The translations under genes and the position numbers were made by a program. 64,000 nucleotides of DNA from Prochlorococcus sp. AG-402-I23. Its GTDB lineage: Bacteria > Cyanobacteriota > Cyanobacteriia > PCC-6307 > Cyanobiaceae. Below are positions 1 to 9,413 of this stretch, in pieces (position 1 is the stretch's first letter; the number at the start of each line of letters is the position of its first letter). The notes beneath the pieces are model-generated. The model was given only the letters and a program-made list of their open reading frames with translations, was not told the DNA's origin and did no database searches. The stretch is from contig QCIB01000002.1 in the NCBI GenBank assembly GCA_003216915.1, forward strand, positions 50,315 to 114,314. Reading direction: 5' to 3'.

Positions 1-249
1 TTTGGGTACAAAATTTTTTTCTACTAATTTGCATTCATAATCTAATTTAATGCAGAAATCTTTTATTTCCTCAATGTTGATCATTTCAACTGTTGCCAAA
101 GGAAAATCTTGAGCTTCTAGTAGACCACAATATCTTGTTGCATCATCCTTATCTTCAAACATAAGAACAATGGTCCTTCCTATAAGTTCGATTGAATGAA
201 TTCCTTCCTTATCTGTTCCTGAATTATACATAAGAACAAATATGTTCAT
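1..249 (-). CDS. Partial DUF3110-like small protein (3' end off window)
   Basis: An open frame starts at an ATG on the minus strand at 249 and runs off the left edge, giving 83 residues beginning MNIFVLMYNSG. The sequence has the look of the DUF3110 family of small soluble cyanobacterial proteins, with a hydrophobic strand, then an acidic stretch containing GRTIVLMFEDKDDATRYC. I recognise the family by memory only. It lies 33 nt downstream of dnaJ on the same strand, so it is probably the third gene of a dnaK-dnaJ operon. No catalytic motif is visible and the function is unknown. The C-terminus is missing. Confidence 0.7.
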   Translation of the reverse strand, partial: MNIFVLMYNSGTDKEGIHSIELIGRTIVLMFEDKDDATRYCGLLEAQDFPLATVEMINIEEIKDFCIKLDYECKLVEKNFVPK

Positions 250-282
250 AATTATCTATTTTTCTATTTACATAGTATTTGA

Positions 283-1209
283 TTAAGAATCAGAAAGCGA
301 TAATTCTTGTAATCTTGTATATAAAGCAATTTCTTCATCATTAATATCAGCAGGTATCACTACCAAGATTTCAACATATTGATCACCAAGATTATCTTCG
401 AAAGTTAAACCTCTACCTTTCAAACGTAACATTCTTCCTGTAGATGATTTTGGTGGCACTTGAAGTGTGACATTTCCATCAAGGGTCGGAACCTCTACTG
501 CACAACCAAGAAGTGCATCGTGAGGAAATAACTCTAATTTATAAAGAACTCTTAAACCATCAATTCTTAGACCACTTTCGGTTTGAACCTTTAACTGTAG
601 ATAATGATCTTTACCTCCTCTTGCAATATTTTCAAGTCTTAATCGCCATCCATCTCCAGCGAAAGGAGGTGTATCAACTTCTACTACGGTTTCATCTTCA
701 AGTTCTATTAAAATTGAAGCTCCATTTAAGGCCTCATCAGGAGTTAACTCAATAACTGTTTCAATATCTTGGTGGAGTTTAACTGGAGGGGGCTCTTCTG
801 GAGAGGTTGTAGGGTATTCATAATTATTAAATTCATCATTATTTGTATTTATCATTTCATCCTCAAATGTTTCATTGTCATAGTCTTGATAATTCTTTGG
901 TGAGTATTCATATCCAAATAATGAATCAAGATAATCTTGAAAATCAGGAAAACCCGTCTTGAAATTATTATTTTCATTATCGTCCTGGATTTTTTCATCC
1001 GAACTATTTTTCCTTACATTAGGATCACGTAGATATTCGTATGCTTCGTTAATTAATTTAAATCTTTCTTCTGCATTAAGGTCGTTTTTATTTAAATCTG
1101 GATGCCATTTTCTTGCCTCTCTTCGAAAGGCCTTTTTAAGTTCTTTATCATCGAAATCAGGGGATAAGCCCAAAATCGACAAATAGTCTTTTTTAGAGGA
1201 AGTAGTCAT
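283..1209 (-). CDS. dnaJ: DnaJ-type co-chaperone (type II, no zinc finger)
   Basis: J-domain co-chaperone that stimulates the ATPase of DnaK and delivers substrates. The J domain covers about residues 7-65, with the HPD motif at 36-38 (RKWHPDLN). It is followed by an acidic, Asn/Asp-rich linker (about 70-150) instead of a Gly/Phe region, and then by the C-terminal substrate-binding domain. There are no CxxCxGxG repeats, so it is a type II (CbpA-like) DnaJ. I chose the ATG at 1209, giving 308 residues. A longer frame starts at 1242 but adds only a non-conserved leader lying inside dnaK. The start overlaps the dnaK stop by 17 nt, which implies coupled translation with its partner chaperone. Confidence 0.9.
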   Translation of the reverse strand: MTTSSKKDYLSILGLSPDFDDKELKKAFRREARKWHPDLNKNDLNAEERFKLINEAYEYLRDPNVRKNSSDEKIQDDNENNNFKTGFPDFQDYLDSLFGYEYSPKNYQDYDNETFEDEMINTNNDEFNNYEYPTTSPEEPPPVKLHQDIETVIELTPDEALNGASILIELEDETVVEVDTPPFAGDGWRLRLENIARGGKDHYLQLKVQTESGLRIDGLRVLYKLELFPHDALLGCAVEVPTLDGNVTLQVPPKSSTGRMLRLKGRGLTFEDNLGDQYVEILVVIPADINDEEIALYTRLQELSLSDS

Positions 1210-3190
1210 TGTCCCATGGATCATCGTCCCTAGAATTACCATACCTCGAATTTCTATAATTTCTATTCATTTGATTATCCCAAGGATCATCATCCCAATA
1301 ATCATCAGAAAAGAGTTCATCCTTTAATGTTCCAAATGTATTTTTAATACCCTGTAAGGGATTATTATCGGTTTTCTTTTCAGAAGCAAATTTTCTGTTT
1401 AAGCCGAATAATGCTTCTTGTAGAGCACTTACTGAAATTTCTAATTCTTGAGGATCATCGTCATCTATATACTCTTCAACATCTTGAATGGCTAATTCAA
1501 CAGCTCGTTGTTGCCTTTCAGCTCCATAAGGCCCAAATTCTAAAGAAGCATCCCTAAGTCTTCTCTCAGCTTGCGCAATAAGAGTTAAAGCACTATTTTT
1601 TCTATCAATTACAGATCTTCTCTTCCTATCATCATTAGCTTTTGCTTTAGCTTCTTCAATTATCGAATTTATTTCTTGTTCATTTAAATTAGAACCTCCC
1701 GAAATTGTAACCGTTTGCTTTCTTCCAGTTGTTCTATCAGTTGCACTTACTTCTAAAAGACCATTAGCATCAATATCAAATGCTACCTGAACTTGAGGTA
1801 TTCCTCTTGGAGCTGGAGGTATTCCTGATAGTCTAAATTTACCTAGTGATTTATTTTCAGTGGCTAAAGGCCTCTCTCCCTGCCGTACTTGAACAACCAC
1901 TGAAGATTGATTAGCTTCGGAAGTACTAAAAACATCTGATTGTCTAACTGGTATTGGCGTATTACGAGGAATGAGTACCTTCATAAGACCACCAATAGTT
2001 TCTAAACCTAAAGATAAAGGAGTAACGTCATTTAGGAGTAAATCTTGTAAATCACCACTAATAATTCCAGATTGAATCGCAGCTCCAACTGCTACGACTT
2101 CATCAGGATTTACAGATTGACATGGTTCATTAGGAACAAGAGTCTTAACTAATTGTTGAACCATTGGAATTCTAGTGCTGCCACCTACAAGAACTACCTC
2201 ATCAATATCTTCTGCGTTCCATCCAGAATCATCTAAAGCAATTTGGACAGGCTCTAGTAATCTATCTAGTAAATCTTGTGATAATGATTCAAATATTTTT
2301 CTATCTAAGGTTTCTTCAATATGTAATGGGCCCTCTTTACTTGTGGTGATAAAAGGTAAGGATATTTTTGTTTTTTGCAATCCTGATAATTCACATTTAG
2401 CTTTTTCGGCAGCTTCAGTTAGTCTCTGTAAAGCTTGTCTATCCCTTCTTAGATCAATTTCATGTTTAGTAAGAAATTTTTCAGCGAGCCAATCAACTAT
2501 TTTTGAGTCAAAATTGTTTCCTCCTAACTGTGTATCACCACATGTTGCTTTAACATCAAATACACCATTAGAAATTTTTAATAATGAAACATCAAAAGTT
2601 CCTCCCCCTAAATCAAAAACCAAAACATTATTAGAAGAACTTTTTTCAAAGCCATAAGCTAAAGCAGCTGCAGTAGGCTCATTTAGGATTCTATCAACTT
2701 TAATGCCAGCCAAAATTGCAGAATCCTTTGTAGCCTGTCTTTGTGATTCATTAAAGTAAGCAGGGACTGTAATAACTGCAGAGTCAACAGTATCTCCAAG
2801 ATATGTTTCAGCATCATTGATTAATTTTCTAATCAACGAGCTTACTAATTCTTCTGGTGCATACTCTCTTTCTGTATTTGGACTAAGAACCCTAACGCTT
2901 CCATTGATATTAGCTTTTACGTTATAAGGAACTGAAATACTATTCTCATCTAATTCATCCCAGTCACTACCAATAAATCTTTTTAAGTTATAAAAGGTAT
3001 TCTTAGGATTTAGAACAAGTTGTCTTCTAGCTTGATCACCTATTACTATTTCCTTGTCTTTTGTAAATCCAACTATTGAAGGTGTAGTTCTAGAACCCTC
3101 AGAATTTGCAATAACAATTGGACGTCCAGCTTCTATAACTCCTACAACAGAGTTAGTAGTACCTAAATCAATTCCAACTATTTGCCCCAT
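1193..3190 (-). CDS. dnaK: Hsp70 chaperone DnaK
   Basis: ATP-dependent Hsp70 chaperone of 665 residues. The N-terminal ATPase domain begins [17 protein letters not shown] and carries [11 protein letters not shown] and [13 protein letters not shown]. The substrate-binding domain and helical lid follow. The C-terminus is unusual: it is rich in Asp, Trp, Asn and Arg, with two copies of DDDPWDN, and ends in DNDYFL rather than an EEVD-like tail. Pairing with an adjacent type II DnaJ resembles the dnaK3-dnaJ arrangement known in other cyanobacteria, so it may be that paralogue, but this is inference. No CIRCE-type inverted repeat is visible in the 213 nt upstream. Confidence 0.96.
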   Translation of the reverse strand: MGQIVGIDLGTTNSVVGVIEAGRPIVIANSEGSRTTPSIVGFTKDKEIVIGDQARRQLVLNPKNTFYNLKRFIGSDWDELDENSISVPYNVKANINGSVRVLSPNTEREYAPEELVSSLIRKLINDAETYLGDTVDSAVITVPAYFNESQRQATKDSAILAGIKVDRILNEPTAAALAYGFEKSSSNNVLVFDLGGGTFDVSLLKISNGVFDVKATCGDTQLGGNNFDSKIVDWLAEKFLTKHEIDLRRDRQALQRLTEAAEKAKCELSGLQKTKISLPFITTSKEGPLHIEETLDRKIFESLSQDLLDRLLEPVQIALDDSGWNAEDIDEVVLVGGSTRIPMVQQLVKTLVPNEPCQSVNPDEVVAVGAAIQSGIISGDLQDLLLNDVTPLSLGLETIGGLMKVLIPRNTPIPVRQSDVFSTSEANQSSVVVQVRQGERPLATENKSLGKFRLSGIPPAPRGIPQVQVAFDIDANGLLEVSATDRTTGRKQTVTISGGSNLNEQEINSIIEEAKAKANDDRKRRSVIDRKNSALTLIAQAERRLRDASLEFGPYGAERQQRAVELAIQDVEEYIDDDDPQELEISVSALQEALFGLNRKFASEKKTDNNPLQGIKNTFGTLKDELFSDDYWDDDPWDNQMNRNYRNSRYGNSRDDDPWDNDYFL

Positions 3191-3403
3191 GATTTTAGAT
3201 CGCTAAATTAAAGCAAAATTTACTAATAATTTAAATAATTTTTATCTTAGATATTTACATATAATAGTAAAAATCAAATATTTTCAACTTTATTTAAATA
3301 AATAAGATTATTTATAAGTTGTTAAAAAGATTACTATCTATTTTAAAAGATTCTTTAAAAACAAAGATGTTGATGTAGTTAACCAAAATAAACTAATATA
3401 AAA

Positions 3404-3490
3404 CGGAGAGAGAGGGATTCGAACCCTCGATAAAGTTGCCCCTATACAGCATTTCCAGTGCTGCGCCTTCAACCACTCGGCCACCTCTCC
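3404..3490 (-). tRNA. tRNA-Ser (anticodon GGA)
   Basis: On the minus strand the sequence folds as a class II tRNA of 87 nt. The acceptor arm GGAGAGG pairs with TCTCTCC (one G-T pair) and the discriminator is G. The D arm reads GGCCGAGTGGTTGAAGGC, the anticodon loop CTGGAAA gives GGA, a long variable arm follows, and the T arm is GAGGG-TTCGAAT-CCCTC. GGA reads UCC and UCU serine codons. No CCA is encoded. It sits between the dnaK promoter region and a divergent ferredoxin gene. Confidence 0.97.
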
Positions 3491-3539
3491 CAAGATAACC
3501 ATTTTAACCCTTGATCATCCCATTTTAGAGGAAAGTTAT

Positions 3540-3914
3540 TTGAAAAAGACTTTCACAGTCACGATTAAAAATAAGGAAACCGGAAAGGTTTACCAAGAGG
3601 AGGTTAATAGTGATGATTACATACTTAAGGAATTTGAAAAGAAAGGTTTCAAACTTGCATTTTCATGTAGAAATGGTTGCTGTACAAGTTGTGCAGTTAA
3701 AATAATATCTGGTACTTTGCAACAACCTGAAGCCATGGGTGTATCTCAAGCATTAAAAGACAAAGGTTATGCACTACTTTGTGTCGCTAAAGCAACTTCA
3801 GATCTTGAGGTAGAAACTACATATGAAGATGAAGTTTATGATTTACAATTTGGACAATATTTTGGGAGAGGAAATACAAGGGTTGCGCCACCTTGGGAAT
3901 TTGAGGAAGATTAA
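3540..3914 (+). CDS. [2Fe-2S] ferredoxin with C-terminal extension
   Basis: Plant-type [2Fe-2S] ferredoxin of 124 residues, a soluble electron carrier. The cluster ligands are visible as C43, C48, C51 and C81 (CRNGCCTSC then LLCVAKA). It is longer than ordinary photosynthetic ferredoxin (about 97-99 residues) because of a tail of about 30 residues ending APPWEFEED. That layout resembles the FdC group of ferredoxins. An additional Cys47 lies directly beside ligand C48. The start is TTG at 3540, supported by a purine-rich AGAGGAAAG just upstream. It is followed after 5 nt by an inositol-phosphatase-like gene. The redox partner cannot be told from sequence. Confidence 0.9.
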   Translation: MKKTFTVTIKNKETGKVYQEEVNSDDYILKEFEKKGFKLAFSCRNGCCTSCAVKIISGTLQQPEAMGVSQALKDKGYALLCVAKATSDLEVETTYEDEVYDLQFGQYFGRGNTRVAPPWEFEED

Positions 3915-3919
3915 TTATC

Positions 3920-4768
3920 ATGTTTGAATTAAGTGAAATAGAGGGGATTACAAGTGAAGTAAACTTATCCATTTTGTATGAAATAGCCAAGAATTCCGCT
4001 CAAATTGGTAATGAAATTTTAAAAGTTAATTACAATAAAATTCAGAAAATTTCATCAAAGGGTAGGAAGGGTGATCTAGTTACCAATGTAGATTTGGAAG
4101 TTGAAAATAAAATAAAAGAATATTTGTTAGAAGAGACACCAAACATATCTATAAATGCAGAGGAATCTGGTAAATTAACCAAATCTTCAGATTTAACGTG
4201 GTGTATAGACCCTTTAGACGGTACAACTAATTATTCCCATGGATATCCTTTTTTTGGGACTTCTATTGGCCTTGTATATCAAAATAAGCCAATTATAGGC
4301 GCTATATCAGTACCTTATTTAAATGAACTATATTCAGCCTGTATAGGTTTAGGCTCATTCTGCAATGATAGTGAACTTAAAGTATCGAATCCCTCTAATC
4401 TTTCTGATAGTCTACTTGTAACTGGTTTCTCTTATGACAGATTTGAGACAGAAGATAATAATTATGCTGAATTTTGTTATTTAACACATAAAACTAGAGG
4501 CGTTAGAAGAGGAGGTGCAGCAGCAGTTGATCTAGCATTTGTTGCGGCAGGTAAGGTAGATGGATACTGGGAAAGAGGATTGGAGGTATGGGACCTAGCG
4601 GCCGGTGCTATCATTGTAAAAGAGGCTGGTGGTATTATTTCTGATTATCCATCAGGCGAATTTAATTTAAGTTCAGGTAGAATTTTAGCTTGTTCTCCCA
4701 GCCTTGAGAATGAATTAAAAAATGAACTAAATAAAGTCTCTCCATTTAAAAAAAATCTCTATACCTAA
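3920..4768 (+). CDS. Inositol monophosphatase family protein
   Basis: Mg-dependent sugar/inositol phosphatase of the SuhB/IMPase fold, 282 residues. The metal-binding motifs are all present: INAEESG (E81/E82), the signature DPLDGTTNY (D97, D100), and WERGLEVWDLAAGAI near residue 215. Substrate specificity in this family (myo-inositol-phosphate, histidinol-phosphate, PAPS or fructose-1,6-bisphosphate) cannot be set by these motifs. It is followed 18 nt later by hisZ, so histidinol-phosphatase activity is worth considering, but neighbourhood alone is weak evidence. Confidence 0.88.
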   Translation: MFELSEIEGITSEVNLSILYEIAKNSAQIGNEILKVNYNKIQKISSKGRKGDLVTNVDLEVENKIKEYLLEETPNISINAEESGKLTKSSDLTWCIDPLDGTTNYSHGYPFFGTSIGLVYQNKPIIGAISVPYLNELYSACIGLGSFCNDSELKVSNPSNLSDSLLVTGFSYDRFETEDNNYAEFCYLTHKTRGVRRGGAAAVDLAFVAAGKVDGYWERGLEVWDLAAGAIIVKEAGGIISDYPSGEFNLSSGRILACSPSLENELKNELNKVSPFKKNLYT

Positions 4769-4786
4769 AATTAGTTAAATATTAAA

Positions 4787-5938
4787 ATGACAGATATAAA
4801 GGAAATTAAATTAGTCGATGTAAAAAATAACTCAAACATAATAAATAATTTAAATAGTGTTTATAAACTATGGGGATATGAAGAGGTTTCACCCTCATTC
4901 ATAAATACTTTAGATACCATAAAAGGCCGTGGCGTTATTGACGAAAAACAAGTTGTAGGAATAGTAAGTAATAATTCATTATGTCTTAGGCCAGAAATGA
5001 CAACATCAATTGTTAAATTGTCATCTACTAGATTAATAAATAAGAAAAGACCTATAAGATTATTCACCAATGGAATGGTTTTTGATAAAAAACAAAATAA
5101 TAAAAATTCATTTAAGTTACAAGAAAAATTGCAGAGTGGAATTGAATTAATTGGATATGATACAAAATACCCAGAAATTGAAGTTATTAATATTTTGTTT
5201 GATTCAATCGATAATATTAATTTGAAGGATGGTTGTAATTTATATCTACTTGTAAGCACCACAAAAATAATGGATTTAATCTTAAGTAAATATAAGAATA
5301 ATAATTTTGAAGAAATTAAGAAAAGTCTGGTCAATTTTGATCAAGATAATTTATCTAAATTAGGAATAGATGAAGACGATAAATATATTCTTAAAGATCT
5401 TTTATTCACACGAGGAGAGCCAATTGCAATATTAAAAAAATTAAAAACTACATATGGTACTAGTAAAACATTAGATGACTTAAATTTTTTATTTGAAACA
5501 TTATCAAAAATATCAAATAAATATGGTGTTAAATTACAACTTGATCCCACTTTTCAACCTCACTTGAATTTATATGAAGGAATAGTTTTTCAACTAATAG
5601 CGGATAATGGTAAATATAAAAGCGTTATTGCAAAAGGCGGAAGATATGATGAGTTAGTAAGATCATTTAGCCCTTATGAGAAAATATTTAATGGGATTGG
5701 ATTTACGATTTCAGTAGACATTTTAAGAAATTTAATTAAGGAAGAAAAGACAAATAAAAAAAAGATTTTATTGATGTTTAAAGATTCTTATTTGTTAGAA
5801 AAAGGTATGAATGAACAAAAAGCACAACAGAAAAAAGGAAATATTGCTGTCTTACATTTAAATCCATGTGATGACATTGCTAAAGCCAATCAAATTATGA
5901 AAGAAAATAATTGTAATGAGATTTTGTGGGTTAAATAA
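4787..5938 (+). CDS. hisZ: ATP phosphoribosyltransferase regulatory subunit HisZ
   Basis: A histidyl-tRNA synthetase paralogue of 383 residues. The class II core shows LRPEMT near residue 67 (motif 2 region) and AKGGRYDELV near residue 280. It is shorter than true HisRS and lacks a full anticodon-binding domain, as expected for HisZ. HisZ assembles with a short-form HisG to give the first enzyme of histidine biosynthesis and carries the feedback response. HisG is not in this window. True HisRS is the alternative, but the poor anticodon-domain match and length favour HisZ. Confidence 0.85.
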   Translation: MTDIKEIKLVDVKNNSNIINNLNSVYKLWGYEEVSPSFINTLDTIKGRGVIDEKQVVGIVSNNSLCLRPEMTTSIVKLSSTRLINKKRPIRLFTNGMVFDKKQNNKNSFKLQEKLQSGIELIGYDTKYPEIEVINILFDSIDNINLKDGCNLYLLVSTTKIMDLILSKYKNNNFEEIKKSLVNFDQDNLSKLGIDEDDKYILKDLLFTRGEPIAILKKLKTTYGTSKTLDDLNFLFETLSKISNKYGVKLQLDPTFQPHLNLYEGIVFQLIADNGKYKSVIAKGGRYDELVRSFSPYEKIFNGIGFTISVDILRNLIKEEKTNKKKILLMFKDSYLLEKGMNEQKAQQKKGNIAVLHLNPCDDIAKANQIMKENNCNEILWVK

Positions 5939-5975
5939 ATCCTTTTAAAAGTATATTTGGGTTTTGAAATTCATA

Positions 5976-5991
5976 TATTGTTCGGACAATA
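5976..5991 (+). other. Small hairpin in the hisZ-htpG spacer
   Basis: TATTGT-TCGG-ACAATA forms a perfect 6-bp stem with a 4-nt loop in the 118-nt gap between hisZ and htpG. No run of T follows, so it is not a classical terminator. It could be an htpG leader structure or a weak processing site. This is seen only as an inverted repeat; function is unproven. Confidence 0.35.
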
Positions 5992-6056
5992 CTCCTAATT
6001 AAACTTGATTAACTAGTTTTTACGAAATAAGATTTAATATGTTTGATTTTTTTTAA

Positions 6057-7961
6057 ATGGAAAAAGGCGAAATTCGTATTAATACCGAAAATATTTTCCC
6101 AATTATCAAGAAGGCAGTATATTCTGACCATGAAATCTTTTTAAGAGAACTTGTTAGTAATGGTGTTGACGCAATTAGTAAAAGAAGAATGGCCTCTATG
6201 GCAGGTGATTGCGAGAATACTGAGGAAGCTCAAGTAAAAATAACAATTAACCGTGAAAAAAATACGTTAACAATTTCCGATAATGGAATTGGAATGAATG
6301 ATGAAGAAATTAAGAAGTATATAAATCAAGTTGCATTTTCTAGTGCTGAAGAATTCCTAACAAAATACAAAAAAGATAATGATGAATTCATAGGTCATTT
6401 TGGTCTAGGTTTTTATTCAAGTTTCATGGTGGCAGATAGAGTTGATATATTAACTAAGTCGGCAATTGGGGAGTCAAAAGCATTCAAATGGTCTTGTGAT
6501 GGATCGCCAAATTTCACGTTAGAGGAATCAGAAAGAGAGACAATTGGTACAGATGTTATTCTTCACCTACTTGAAGAAGAAAAAGATTTTATCGAGCCTG
6601 AAAGAATTAAATCACTAATAAAAAAATATTGTGATTTTATGCCAATAGATGTCTTATTAGAAGGAGAGTCAATCAATAAGAAAAATCCTCCTTGGAGAAA
6701 ACAACCTAGTGAATTAAAAGATGAAGATTATATTGAGTTATATAAATACCTTTATCCTTTCCAGGGAGATCCACTGTTATGGATTCATCTAAATACAGAT
6801 TATCCATATGACATACAAGGGATATTGTATTTTCCAAAGTTGTCAGGTAGAGCTGATTGGGAAAAAGGAGAAATAAAACTATTTTGCAATCAAGTATTCG
6901 TAAGCGATTCAATTAAAGAGATAGTACCAAAATACCTTTTACCTCTAAGAGGAGTTATTGACTCTACAGATATACCGTTAAATGTTAGTAGAAGTGCATT
7001 ACAAACAGACAGAAAAGTAAGGTCTATATCATCATTTATCTCAAAAAAAATCGCTAATAAACTTAAGGATTTGATAAAAAATTCTCCAGAATTTTATGCA
7101 GAAATTTGGGATTCAATCTCTGCTTTTATTAAAATTGGTGCTATAGAAGATGAAAAATTTGCTGATTTAGTCAATAACAGTATAATTTTCGAAACAATAA
7201 TAAATTCAGAGAAAGACGTAACTACAGATATTGAAAATAAATCTCTCATCAAGTCCAATGATAAATATTTCACAACTCTCGCTAATTACAAAGAGCGAAA
7301 TAAATTAACTGATTCTAAAAAAATAATTTACTGTTCAGATTTGATTGCGCAGTCTAGTGCATTAAATATCTGTTTATCTGATAATAAAGAAGTTATTAAA
7401 TCAGATCCCTTAATTGACGCACAATTTCTTCCATGGTTGGAAAGTAAAAATGAAGATTATCAATTCCAAAGAGTAGATTCTGAAATAAATGAAATAGAAG
7501 ATAAAGAATCTAAAGAAATTGTAGATAAGGATGGCAAATCAAATACAGATAATCTTAGAGATACGATAGTTAAGGCCCTTAACAATGAGAAAGTAACAGT
7601 TAAAGTGCAGTCACTTTCAAGTAACGATGCTCCACCAGCGATGATCTTGCTTCCAGAACAAATGAGAAGAATTAATGATATGGGCGCTTACATGGAACAA
7701 AAGATGCCTGGCTTACCTGAATATCATGTGCTCTTAATTAACAAAGAACATCCACTTATTGTTGGTCTTAATAAAATTACAGGCAACAAAATAATTATTG
7801 ATGAAAAAGATCCTATTGAGAATCCATTGGCATCTAAAATTGCTAATCATGTTTACGATATGGCTAAACTTTCCGTTGGTGGATTAGATCAAGAACAGAT
7901 AATTAATTTACAAAATAATAATGCCGAATTAATTTCAGAATTACTTAATTCAACAAATTGA
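6057..7961 (+). CDS. htpG: Hsp90 chaperone HtpG
   Basis: Hsp90-family ATP-dependent chaperone of 634 residues, cytosolic homodimer. The N-terminal ATP-lid domain shows ELVSNGVDAI (motif I), DNGIGM (motif II) and GHFGLGFYSSFMVAD (motif III). A middle domain (about 230-500) follows, with SRSALQTDRKV, and then a C-terminal dimerisation domain. There is no MEEVD tail, as expected for bacteria. In cyanobacteria HtpG is linked to heat and light stress and tetrapyrrole homeostasis. No CIRCE element is visible upstream; a small hairpin lies about 65 nt before the start. Confidence 0.97.
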   Translation: MEKGEIRINTENIFPIIKKAVYSDHEIFLRELVSNGVDAISKRRMASMAGDCENTEEAQVKITINREKNTLTISDNGIGMNDEEIKKYINQVAFSSAEEFLTKYKKDNDEFIGHFGLGFYSSFMVADRVDILTKSAIGESKAFKWSCDGSPNFTLEESERETIGTDVILHLLEEEKDFIEPERIKSLIKKYCDFMPIDVLLEGESINKKNPPWRKQPSELKDEDYIELYKYLYPFQGDPLLWIHLNTDYPYDIQGILYFPKLSGRADWEKGEIKLFCNQVFVSDSIKEIVPKYLLPLRGVIDSTDIPLNVSRSALQTDRKVRSISSFISKKIANKLKDLIKNSPEFYAEIWDSISAFIKIGAIEDEKFADLVNNSIIFETIINSEKDVTTDIENKSLIKSNDKYFTTLANYKERNKLTDSKKIIYCSDLIAQSSALNICLSDNKEVIKSDPLIDAQFLPWLESKNEDYQFQRVDSEINEIEDKESKEIVDKDGKSNTDNLRDTIVKALNNEKVTVKVQSLSSNDAPPAMILLPEQMRRINDMGAYMEQKMPGLPEYHVLLINKEHPLIVGLNKITGNKIIIDEKDPIENPLASKIANHVYDMAKLSVGGLDQEQIINLQNNNAELISELLNSTN

Positions 7962-8000
7962 GTCATGTGTTAGAATTTTTAAAGATTTAACTCAATAAAT

Positions 8001-8237
8001 ATGTCAAGAGTTTGCGAACTGACCGGTGTAAAAGCTAATAACGGGATGGCAGTGAGTCACTCACATATTCGTACCAAAAAATTGCAACAAGTTAATCTCC
8101 AAAAAAGGAGACTTTGGTGGGAAGAAGGCAAAAAATGGGTGAATATTAAAATTAGCACCAAAGCACTAAAGTCTATACAAAAAGTAGGTTTAGACAAATT
8201 TGCCAAATCAAATGGAGTTGATTTAAAAAAATTCTAA
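8001..8237 (+). CDS. rpmB: 50S ribosomal protein L28
   Basis: Ribosomal protein L28 of 78 residues. It begins [21 protein letters not shown] and has the basic stretch [17 protein letters not shown] typical of the family. Only one cysteine is found where zinc-binding L28 forms have CxxC, so it is a zinc-free form. It lies downstream of htpG and just before a peroxiredoxin gene. Confidence 0.95.
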   Translation: MSRVCELTGVKANNGMAVSHSHIRTKKLQQVNLQKRRLWWEEGKKWVNIKISTKALKSIQKVGLDKFAKSNGVDLKKF

Positions 8238-8242
8238 ATTTG

Positions 8243-8776
8243 ATGAGAAATTTAGTTATAAGTATATTAATATCTTTTATTTTTTTATTAAATTGTAATT
8301 CAGCAATTGCTTTTGACTTTGCTCCTGAAGTTGGAGATAAAGCTCCAAACTTTCAATTAGAAGGTTTTAATAAAAACATAAAATCAAAAAACATTTGGGA
8401 ATTAAATGATTTTCAAGGTAAGTGGCTTGTTATGTATTTTTATCCAAAGGACTTTACCGCAGGTTGCACTCTTGAAGCTAAAGGTTTTTCGGAATTAAAA
8501 AAAGATTTTTCAAAATATAATGCCGAAATTGTTGGTATTAGTGCTGATAATCAAGATTCTCATGAAAGTTTCTGCAGCGAGAAATCTATAAACTACACTT
8601 TATTATCCGATCCTGAAGGAATTATTAGCGATAAATATGGTTCTTGGATTCCTCCATTTTCAGATAGAAATACATTTTTGATTTCTCCAGAAGGAGAAAT
8701 TTCTTATAGATGGATAAGTGTTTTACCCATAAATCATGCCAAGGAAGTACTTAATGTACTAAAGAAAAAAATATAA
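8243..8776 (+). CDS. Exported peroxiredoxin of the PrxQ/BCP family
   Basis: Thiol peroxidase that reduces peroxides, 177 residues. It has a signal peptide (hydrophobic residues 4-16, then NCNSAIA and mature start near 24), so it should act in the thylakoid lumen or periplasm. The peroxidatic cysteine is C75 in FTAGCTLEAKGF. The usual resolving Cys at +5 is replaced by Lys. C111 lies 36 residues downstream, matching the alternative resolving position known in Xylella-type PrxQ. A TTG three nt upstream could also start translation, but the ATG at 8243 is preferred. It precedes two small membrane proteins and psaK. Confidence 0.9.
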   Translation: MRNLVISILISFIFLLNCNSAIAFDFAPEVGDKAPNFQLEGFNKNIKSKNIWELNDFQGKWLVMYFYPKDFTAGCTLEAKGFSELKKDFSKYNAEIVGISADNQDSHESFCSEKSINYTLLSDPEGIISDKYGSWIPPFSDRNTFLISPEGEISYRWISVLPINHAKEVLNVLKKKI

Positions 8777-8779
8777 ATT

Positions 8780-9082
8780 TTGCACGAACTTTCATTTGGA
8801 ACTTGGTTAATTCACATCTCTTCGGTCATTGAATGGATATTTACCATCTTTGTTATATACAAAATTTCTACATATAAAGAATACAATTTATTTTTTTGGT
8901 TAAGCTTAGCTATGGTTCCAAACTTAATAGGAGCTATGTGCGCTATTACTTGGCATATTTATGATAATCAAGCTGTATTGTATGGATTAGTAACGCTTCA
9001 AGGGATATTTACATTAATTGGTAATTCAACATTAGCTCTCGCATCATTCACTATTTTTAAAAAGGAAGAGACTTATGAATGA
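8780..9082 (+). CDS. Small membrane protein, DUF2499-like
   Basis: A 100-residue protein that begins MHELSFGTWLIHISS at a TTG codon 3 nt after the peroxiredoxin stop. It has about three hydrophobic segments (roughly residues 8-28, 36-56 and 68-90). It matches my memory of the DUF2499 family, found in cyanobacteria and plastid-bearing plants. The stop overlaps the start of the next gene by 8 nt, so the two should be translated together. Function is unknown; the neighbourhood (lumenal peroxiredoxin, psaK) suggests the thylakoid membrane. Confidence 0.8.
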   Translation: MHELSFGTWLIHISSVIEWIFTIFVIYKISTYKEYNLFFWLSLAMVPNLIGAMCAITWHIYDNQAVLYGLVTLQGIFTLIGNSTLALASFTIFKKEETYE

Positions 9083-9410
9083 TTTATTTTTTAAATTTAT
9101 AGAAAAATTAGGTTCCATTGATAACACATTATTGTTCGCAGTATCAATATTTCCATATGCAATATTTTTGTTTTATTTATATAAAATCAAATCTGTTAAT
9201 ATTTTTGTAAAAACAGGATTTTCCTTAACTGTTTTATTCGTATTAATAACTATATTGGTATCTATCTTCACACTAAATTACTATGATAAAACCCTTGTTG
9301 AAGTTGACTTCCTGCATGGCTTTGCAGAATCCTTCCTAACTCTAAGTGATTTTGTTATTTTGTTTGGATTTATAAAGTTGTTAAATTGCTTAGAAGTAAA
9401 CAACTCTTAA
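9075..9410 (+). CDS. Small membrane protein, DUF3593-like
   Basis: A 111-residue membrane protein with three predicted helices (about 18-36, 45-66 and 86-103). It fits the DUF3593 family, which commonly lies next to DUF2499 in cyanobacteria. A conserved-looking polar stretch LHGFAESFLTLSDF precedes the last helix. It overlaps the preceding gene by 8 nt in another frame. No catalytic motif can be named. The pair could form a small two-component membrane complex, but that is inference. Confidence 0.78.
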   Translation: MNDLFFKFIEKLGSIDNTLLFAVSIFPYAIFLFYLYKIKSVNIFVKTGFSLTVLFVLITILVSIFTLNYYDKTLVEVDFLHGFAESFLTLSDFVILFGFIKLLNCLEVNNS

Positions 9411-9413
9411 GAC

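Noticed and set aside
2175..2657. 160-aa plus-strand ORF inside dnaK
   Set aside because: Full antisense overlap with a well-conserved gene; typical shadow frame.
3191..3403. Search for a CIRCE heat-shock element before dnaK
   Set aside because: No TTAGCACTC-N9-GAGTGCTAA-like repeat is present; only imperfect AT-rich repeats.
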